Source of the DNA: Sphingomonas sp. 37zxx
GTDB lineage: Bacteria; Pseudomonadota; Alphaproteobacteria; Sphingomonadales; Sphingomonadaceae
Length of the DNA stretch: 64,000 nucleotides
Direction: 5' to 3'
Assembly (NCBI RefSeq): GCF_000786205.1
Contig: NZ_JROH01000006.1
Coordinates: forward strand, 31,108-95,107
A program made the translations under genes and the position numbers. Below, piece after piece: positions 58,902 through 64,000 of the stretch. Position 1 is the stretch's first letter. Each line of letters begins with the position of its first letter. Below the pieces are notes generated by a model. It searched no databases, was not told the origin of the DNA, and saw only the letters and a list, made by a program, of their open reading frames with translations.

Positions 58902-59468
58902 ATGTACCATCCCGATCTGATACGGCACCCCGACGGCTGCCCCGCCCTGGTGCTCAATGCTGATTTTACCCCGCTCAGCTATTATCCGCTGAGCGTCTGG
59001 CCATGGCAAACCGCGATCAAGGCAGTGTTCCTCGATCGCGTGAACATCGTGTCCAATTACGAACGTGAAATCCGCAGCCCAAGCGCGCGGATGAAATTGC
59101 CCTCGGTCATCGCGCTCAAACAATATGTCCGCCCTTCGGCGTTTCCGGCCTTCACCCGCTTCAATCTGTTCCTGCGCGACAAGTTCACCTGCCAATATTG
59201 CGGGTCGCTGGGCGATCTGACCTTCGATCACGTCATCCCGCGCGCACAAGGTGGACGGACGACATGGGAAAATGTCTGCACCGCCTGCGCGCCATGCAAT
59301 TTGAAGAAGGGCGGGCGCACCCCCAAACAGGCGCATATGCCGCTGCATGTCACCCCGATTCGCCCGACGAGTTGGCAATTGCAGGAACATGGCCGGCGCT
59401 TTCCGCCGCATTACCTGCACGCGACCTGGCATGACTGGCTCTATTGGGACGTCGAACTGGAGGCGTGA
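58902..59468 (+). CDS. HNH endonuclease family protein
   Basis: A 188-residue protein. The N-terminal part (CPALVLNADFTPLSYYPLSVW) and the HNH zinc-finger nuclease module are well conserved in alphaproteobacteria: CQYCGSLGDLTFDHVIPRAQGG, then CTACAPCNLKKGG. Cys pairs bind zinc; the His-Asn-His residues would be catalytic. A GGGAG site precedes the ATG. Its biological role is not established; it stands alone and looks like a core gene, not a restriction or phage element. Confidence 0.9.
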   Translation: MYHPDLIRHPDGCPALVLNADFTPLSYYPLSVWPWQTAIKAVFLDRVNIVSNYEREIRSPSARMKLPSVIALKQYVRPSAFPAFTRFNLFLRDKFTCQYCGSLGDLTFDHVIPRAQGGRTTWENVCTACAPCNLKKGGRTPKQAHMPLHVTPIRPTSWQLQEHGRRFPPHYLHATWHDWLYWDVELEA

Positions 59469-59540
59469 CGGTTTCGATTGCAACGATATATTAGGTGCTA
59501 TAGCCTCCTAACGCACCACAAGGTTGGGGAGAGAAATAGC

Positions 59541-61610
59541 ATGGCATATCAATCGTTCGCCCGTTCGGCGTCACTATGCGCGCTCGGCATCGCGCTGGTC
59601 GCGCCGCTGCAGATTGCGGCCCAGACCGCGCCGCCCGCCGCCGCCGGCCAGCTTATCCCGCGCGAGGCGATCTTCGGCAATCCCAGCCGCGCGGGCGCGC
59701 AGGTCAGCCCCGATGGCAAGCATCTGTCCTGGGTCGCGCCGGTCGATGGCGTGATGAACCTGTGGGTCGCGCCGATCGCCACGCCGACGCAAGGGAAAGC
59801 GATCACCGCCGACAAGGGCCGCGGCGTCACCCAGTATTTCTGGGCACCCGATGGCAGCCATGTGCTGTATGTCCAGGATGCCGGCGGCAATGAGAATTTC
59901 CATGTCTTCGCGGTCCCGGCGATGGGCGGCGCACCGCGCGACCTGACCCCGGTCGATGGCAAGGTCCGCGCGATGGTACAGGGCGTCAGCAAGCTGCGTC
60001 CCGATGTCGTACTGGTCGGCCTCAACGATCGCGACCCGCAGTTTTTCGACCTGTACGAAATCGATTACAAGACCGGTACCCGCAAGATGGTGATCCAAAA
60101 CCCCGGCTATGGACAGATCATCACCGACAATCAGTTCAAACCGCGCTTCGGCATGAAGCAGGTGCCCGGCGGCGGATCGAGTGTCGATCGCCTTGAAGCC
60201 GATGGCAGTTGGAAACAGGCATTCCGGATCGCCGGCGAAGACGCCTTCACCACCAACCCGGTCGGCTTCAACAAGGACGGCACCGCGCTCTATTGGGTCG
60301 ACAGCCGCGGCCGCGACAAGGCGGCGCTGCTGAAAATGGACGCAGCCACGCTGAAAACGACGATGATCGCTTCGAGCGACCAGGCCGACATCCAGGGTAT
60401 CCTGCCCGATCCTGAGACGTTCGAGCCGATGGCCTATGCGGTCAATTATCTGAAGAACGAATGGACCGCGCTGAATGCCGAGGCAAAGGCCGATCTGACC
60501 TTCCTGGCGAGCAAGCTGCCCGGCGAAATCGCGATCACCTCGATCACCGATGATGGCCGGCTGGCCACGGTCGCGGCCTTTGCTGCCGAGGCACCGGGGA
60601 CGTCGTATCTGTACGATCGCCGCGCCAAGACGCTGACCAAATTGTTCGACGTCCGCCCCGAGCTTGCGAACTACAAGCTACAGCCGATGCAGCCGGTAGA
60701 AATCCGCACCGGCGACGGCAAGACGCTGGTGAGCTATCTGACGCTGCCCGCCGGAGCCGACGCCAATGGCGATGGCAAGGCCGACAAGCCGGTGCCGATG
60801 GTGTTGTTCGTGCATGGCGGTCCCTGGGCGCGCGATGGCTATGGCTACAACAGCACCCATCAATGGCTCGCCGATCGCGGCTATGCGGTGCTCAGCGTCA
60901 ATTATCGCGGCTCGACCGGGTTCGGAAAGGGCTTCGTCAACGCCGCGATCGGCGAATGGTCGGGCAAGATGCACCAGGATCTGCTCGATTCGGTCGATTG
61001 GGCGGTGAAGCAGGGCGTCGCCATCCCCGACAAGGTGGCGATCATGGGCGGTTCCTATGGCGGCTATGCCACGCTGGTCGGCGTGACCTTCACCCCCGAA
61101 ACCTTCGCCTGCGGCGTCGACATCGTTGGCCCGTCGAACCTCAAGACGCTGATGGAAAGCTTCCCGGCCTATTGGCGGCCGCTGCTCGAAGGCACCTTCT
61201 ACAAGCATATCGGCGATCCGACCAAGCCCGAGGACGTCAAGCGGATGATGGCGCAATCGCCGATCAGCCGGGTCGATGCGATCAAGGTGCCGCTGCTGAT
61301 CGGGCAAGGGCAGAACGACCCGCGCGTGGTGAAGGCCGAAAGCGACCAGATCGTCGAGGCGATGCGCGCCAAGAAGCTGCCGGTGACCTATGTCAACTAT
61401 CCCGACGAAGGGCATGGCTTCCAGCGCCCGCCCAACCGGCTGAGCTTCAACGCGGTGGCTGAAGGCTTCCTGGGCCAGTGCCTGGGCGGCAAGGCCGAGC
61501 CGATCGGCGACGATTTCACCGGATCGACGCTGCAAGTGCTTGAAGGCGCGCAATATGTGCCGGGGCTGGCCGAGGCATTGCCAAAGTCTGCGCCGGCTGG
61601 CGGGCAGTAA
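59541..61610 (+). CDS. S9-family peptidase (prolyl oligopeptidase type)
   Basis: A 689-residue exported serine peptidase. A signal peptide (MAYQSFARSASLCALGIALVAPLQIAAQ) is followed by a WD40-like propeller domain (residues ~50-400) and an alpha/beta hydrolase domain with the triad Ser505 (GGSYGGYA), Asp (GQNDPRV) and His (DEGHGFQRP). It should cleave short peptides in the periplasm, possibly proline-containing ones. Start ATG at 59541 is preceded by GGGGAGAG. A perfect hairpin follows. Confidence 0.93.
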   Translation: MAYQSFARSASLCALGIALVAPLQIAAQTAPPAAAGQLIPREAIFGNPSRAGAQVSPDGKHLSWVAPVDGVMNLWVAPIATPTQGKAITADKGRGVTQYFWAPDGSHVLYVQDAGGNENFHVFAVPAMGGAPRDLTPVDGKVRAMVQGVSKLRPDVVLVGLNDRDPQFFDLYEIDYKTGTRKMVIQNPGYGQIITDNQFKPRFGMKQVPGGGSSVDRLEADGSWKQAFRIAGEDAFTTNPVGFNKDGTALYWVDSRGRDKAALLKMDAATLKTTMIASSDQADIQGILPDPETFEPMAYAVNYLKNEWTALNAEAKADLTFLASKLPGEIAITSITDDGRLATVAAFAAEAPGTSYLYDRRAKTLTKLFDVRPELANYKLQPMQPVEIRTGDGKTLVSYLTLPAGADANGDGKADKPVPMVLFVHGGPWARDGYGYNSTHQWLADRGYAVLSVNYRGSTGFGKGFVNAAIGEWSGKMHQDLLDSVDWAVKQGVAIPDKVAIMGGSYGGYATLVGVTFTPETFACGVDIVGPSNLKTLMESFPAYWRPLLEGTFYKHIGDPTKPEDVKRMMAQSPISRVDAIKVPLLIGQGQNDPRVVKAESDQIVEAMRAKKLPVTYVNYPDEGHGFQRPPNRLSFNAVAEGFLGQCLGGKAEPIGDDFTGSTLQVLEGAQYVPGLAEALPKSAPAGGQ

Positions 61611-61620
61611 GGCAGTGGCA

Positions 61621-61648
61621 CCGGGGTGAGGCACCGCGCTCACCCCGG
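61621..61648 (+). terminator. Hairpin after the S9 peptidase gene
   Basis: A perfect 10 bp stem, CCGGGGTGAG/CTCACCCCGG, with an eight-base loop lies 10 bases after the stop. No T-run follows, so this is a possible rather than certain terminator. Confidence 0.5.
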
Positions 61649-61753
61649 CCTCCATCGATAACCCCAAACTCGCGACGTGACGACGGTAAACGCGCGGTCT
61701 ATGTTGAGCGTCTTGCGCGCACCGTATTAGCGCGATAATACAGCGGCGGGCCT

Positions 61754-63820
61754 ATGCGTATCGATTCCCTTGATCAGTGGCGACCGACGCCCGCGCCCGG
61801 TGACCCGTTCGCGCCTGAATCGCCGCACGCCGGCCCGACGCCCCCCGCCCCGCCGCCGGGCGAACCGCCGCTGCCGCCGTCGTGGCGGCCAAGCCCGATG
61901 CGCTGGGTCGTGCGCGGATTCGCGGTGCTGATCGTGCTGCTGATGATCGCGATCGCGTGGCTGGCGATCACCGCGCCGCTGTCGAAATCGCTCGAACCGC
62001 CCGTCCCGCCCTCGGTCACCTTGCTGTCGGCGGAGGGCGATCCGATCGCGCGACATGGCGCGATCATCGGCACCCCGGTCGACGCGACCAAGCTGCCCGC
62101 GCACGTCAAGGCGGCGTTCCTGGCGATCGAGGACCGGCGCTTCCGCAGCCATTGGGGGGTCGATCCACGCGGCATCGCGCGCGCCTTCGTCAACAATGTC
62201 TTCACCAGCCGATCGTCGCAGGGCGGCAGCACGATCACCCAGCAATTGGCCAAGAACGCCTTCCTCTCGTCCGACCGGACGCTGGGCCGCAAGGCGCAGG
62301 AGCTGATGATCGCCTTTTGGCTGGAAGCGTGGCTGACCAAGGACGAGATCCTGTCGCGCTATCTGTCGAACGTCTATTTCGGCGACAATGCCTATGGGCT
62401 GGACGCCGCCGCCAACCATTATTTCAGCCGCGATCCCGAGGATCTGAGCATCGGCCAGGCGGCGATGCTGGCAGGGCTGGTCAAGGCACCCTCGCGGCTG
62501 GCCCCCTCGAAAAACCTCGCCGGCGCGCGCGCGCGGCAAGCACTGGTGGTCGCGGCGATGGCGGAGGCAGGCTTTATCAGCCAGGCCGAAGCGAACGCGG
62601 TGTCGCCCGCTCGGCTGAAAATGGCCAAGGCAAAACGCCTGCCCACCGGCTCCTATTTCGCCGATTGGGTGATGCCGCAGGCGCGCGATCAGGCGGGCGC
62701 GATCACGGCCAACCAGACGGTCAAGACCACGCTCGAAACCCGGCTGCAACGCGCCGCCGAACGCGCAGTGCGCAGTGCGGGCTTGCGCGAGGCGCAGGTG
62801 GCGATCGTTTCGATGCGGCCCGACGGGCGAATCGTCGCGATGGTCGGCGGCAAGGATTACGCCAAAAGCCCGTTCAACCGCGCGACTCAGGCGCGCCGTC
62901 AGCCGGGTTCGACCTTCAAACTGTTCGTCTATCTCGCCGCGTTGCGCGCCGGCATGACCCCCGACGACATGATCGAGGATCGCCCGGTGACGATCGGCGA
63001 CTGGAGCCCCAAGAACTCGGACGGGCGCTATCTGGGCAACATCAGCCTGGCACAGGCATTCGCGCGATCGAGCAACGTCGCCGCCGCGCGGCTGACGCAG
63101 CAATTGGGGCCGAAAGCGGTGATCAAGGCGGCGCGCGACCTGGGCATCTCGACCCCGATCCCCAACGAGGCGACGATCGCGCTGGGCACCTCGTCGGTAT
63201 CGCTGATCGAGCTGACCGCCGCCTATGCCGCGATCGCCGCGGGCGAAGCGCCGGTGCGCCCGCGCGGGCTGTCGCAAGTGGCCGAGGGGAGCTGGCTCGA
63301 ACGGCTGGGGATCGACACGCGGCGAATCCCTGCCGGCCAGCTCGAAGACATGCGTAGCCTGCTCGCGGGATCGATCGCGCAAGGCACCGGGCGGCAGGCG
63401 CGGCTGTCGGTCGAGGCGTTCGGCAAGACCGGCACGACTCAGGACAATCGCGACGCGCTGTTCATCGGCTATGCCGACGGCATCGTCACCGGGGTGTGGG
63501 TCGGCAATGACGACAATACGCCCAATGCCGGGCTGTCGGGCGGCGGCGTGCCCGCGCGGATCTGGCGCGACTATATGATGCGCGCGACCGGCGCGAGCGC
63601 GGGCGGCCAGGTGCCCGCCGAGATCGAAATGGTCGAGGAAGCCGCCAATATCAGCGATCTGCTGGGCAATGGCCTTGGTATCGAAGTGCCGCCGATCGAT
63701 TTGCAGGGCGAGCTTGAAGGGCTGGGGCTCGACCTGCGCGTCGGCCCCGACGGCGCGATCGAAATAGGCCCGGGCGAGCGCCGACGCGAGGAAGAACCGC
63801 CCGCAGAGCAACGCCCCTGA
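61754..63820 (+). CDS. Class A penicillin-binding protein (PBP1 family)
   Basis: A 688-residue bifunctional peptidoglycan synthase. A proline-rich cytoplasmic N-terminus (residues 10-48) precedes one membrane anchor (~50-75), then a GT51 transglycosylase domain (Glu126 in AIEDRRFRSHWG; GGSTITQQLAKN) and a transpeptidase domain with Ser386 in PGSTFKLF (SxxK), SSN and KTG in FGKTGTTQ. The C-terminal ~80 residues are acidic. It is a non-essential-type PBP1A/1C-like protein, but the exact subclass is uncertain. Confidence 0.92.
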   Translation: MRIDSLDQWRPTPAPGDPFAPESPHAGPTPPAPPPGEPPLPPSWRPSPMRWVVRGFAVLIVLLMIAIAWLAITAPLSKSLEPPVPPSVTLLSAEGDPIARHGAIIGTPVDATKLPAHVKAAFLAIEDRRFRSHWGVDPRGIARAFVNNVFTSRSSQGGSTITQQLAKNAFLSSDRTLGRKAQELMIAFWLEAWLTKDEILSRYLSNVYFGDNAYGLDAAANHYFSRDPEDLSIGQAAMLAGLVKAPSRLAPSKNLAGARARQALVVAAMAEAGFISQAEANAVSPARLKMAKAKRLPTGSYFADWVMPQARDQAGAITANQTVKTTLETRLQRAAERAVRSAGLREAQVAIVSMRPDGRIVAMVGGKDYAKSPFNRATQARRQPGSTFKLFVYLAALRAGMTPDDMIEDRPVTIGDWSPKNSDGRYLGNISLAQAFARSSNVAAARLTQQLGPKAVIKAARDLGISTPIPNEATIALGTSSVSLIELTAAYAAIAAGEAPVRPRGLSQVAEGSWLERLGIDTRRIPAGQLEDMRSLLAGSIAQGTGRQARLSVEAFGKTGTTQDNRDALFIGYADGIVTGVWVGNDDNTPNAGLSGGGVPARIWRDYMMRATGASAGGQVPAEIEMVEEAANISDLLGNGLGIEVPPIDLQGELEGLGLDLRVGPDGAIEIGPGERRREEEPPAEQRP

Positions 63821-63828
63821 CCTTACTT

Positions 63829-64000
63829 CCCTCTCCCGCGAGCGGGAGAGGGTTGCGAAGACTTGGTTCGCGTTCTTAACGCGGACCTAGTCGTAGCTGG
63901 GTGAGGGTGCCGCGGTCGCCCTTGCGACCGCGCGGCCCCACAGGGCCGCACCACCCTCATCCAACCTCCGCTAGGCCGCTTCGCGACCAAGCTTCGGTAT
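63829..64000. repeat. ~196 bp long palindromic intergenic element, copy B (inverted, cut by window edge)
   Basis: Copy B is the reverse complement of the element at 11236-11431. The outer palindrome CCCTCTCCCGCG/CGCGGGAGAGGG lies at 63829-63852, and the right end (TAGGCCGCTTCGCGACCAAG and on to the edge) matches copy A with about one mismatch in 53 bases. The central hairpin differs between copies. The final ~24 bases fall beyond the window. Confidence 0.8.

Noticed and set aside
58902..59468. HNH gene as part of a restriction or anti-phage system
   Set aside because: There is no methylase, helicase or defence gene next to it, and the sequence resembles the conserved core HNH protein of alphaproteobacteria.
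61727..63811. Long minus-strand open frame (694 codons) opposite the penicillin-binding protein
   Set aside because: It is Arg/His/Gln-rich with no known motif and lies exactly antisense to a well-supported PBP gene; a GC-rich shadow.

Overview
This 64 kb window looks like a chromosomal segment of a sphingomonad alphaproteobacterium (Sphingomonas or a close relative). The assignment rests on the high G+C content, a MipZ division ATPase instead of MinCD, a gellan-type phosphoglucomutase/phosphomannomutase (PgmG-like), large TonB-dependent receptors, a proton-pumping rhodopsin with a Blh retinal synthase, a PhaB-type reductase, and DUF families common in this order (DUF2093, DUF6456, DUF1176). 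I call 58 protein genes, almost all core housekeeping. I saw no tRNA or rRNA gene, no transposase, no prophage and no CRISPR array.

Layout. 1-3.3 kb: end of a DUF2339 membrane protein, DUF6456 protein, XRE/S24 regulator, HerA-like ATPase. 3.4-7.1 kb: hflK-hflC-degP membrane quality control. 7.1-11.2 kb: Mrp Fe-S carrier, CoA-binding protein, HAD nucleotidase-dapD, flavin monooxygenase. 11.4-16.8 kb: M15-like protein, acnA, then blh and rhodopsin. 17.2-23.7 kb: mipZ, J-domain protein, pgmG, panC, Sel1 protein, clpB. 23.8-33.6 kb: the least ordinary region, two TonB-dependent receptors enclosing three 2-oxoglutarate/Fe(II) oxygenase genes. 33.8-46.5 kb: M23 peptidase, xseA, purD, a membrane HhH protein, CNNM/CBS protein, OmpA lipoprotein, tadA, rpmB, an esterase-like phytase protein, phaB, hemH. 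46.5-54.8 kb: orphan molybdenum hydroxylase subunit, lgt and a translationally coupled cluster (MidA-like, GNAT, pgeF), then a 3-hydroxyacyl-CoA dehydrogenase and DUF1176. 54.8-64 kb: egtBD (ergothioneine), a corrinoid adenosyltransferase, gluQ, HNH nuclease, S9 peptidase, class A penicillin-binding protein.

How genes work together. Rhodopsin plus Blh form a self-contained light-driven proton pump unit: Blh makes retinal from beta-carotene, and a glycine in the predicted helix E suggests room for a carotenoid antenna. HflKC and DegP handle membrane and periplasmic protein quality; ClpB has a good RpoH-type promoter. MipZ is translationally linked to a membrane J-domain protein. The receptor/oxygenase cluster suggests uptake of an outer-membrane substrate linked to hydroxylation, but its substrate is unknown.

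Non-coding DNA is rich in palindromes: a ~196 bp element present twice in opposite orientation (11.2 kb and the right edge), paired CGTCATTCCCGC repeats (10.1, 38.8, 52.7 kb), two tandem CTAGTGG-ended hairpins (38.9-39.1 kb), a ~360 bp inverted repeat (44.3-44.65 kb), and a palindrome that supplies the start codon and first 20 codons of a methyltransferase gene (49.8 kb).
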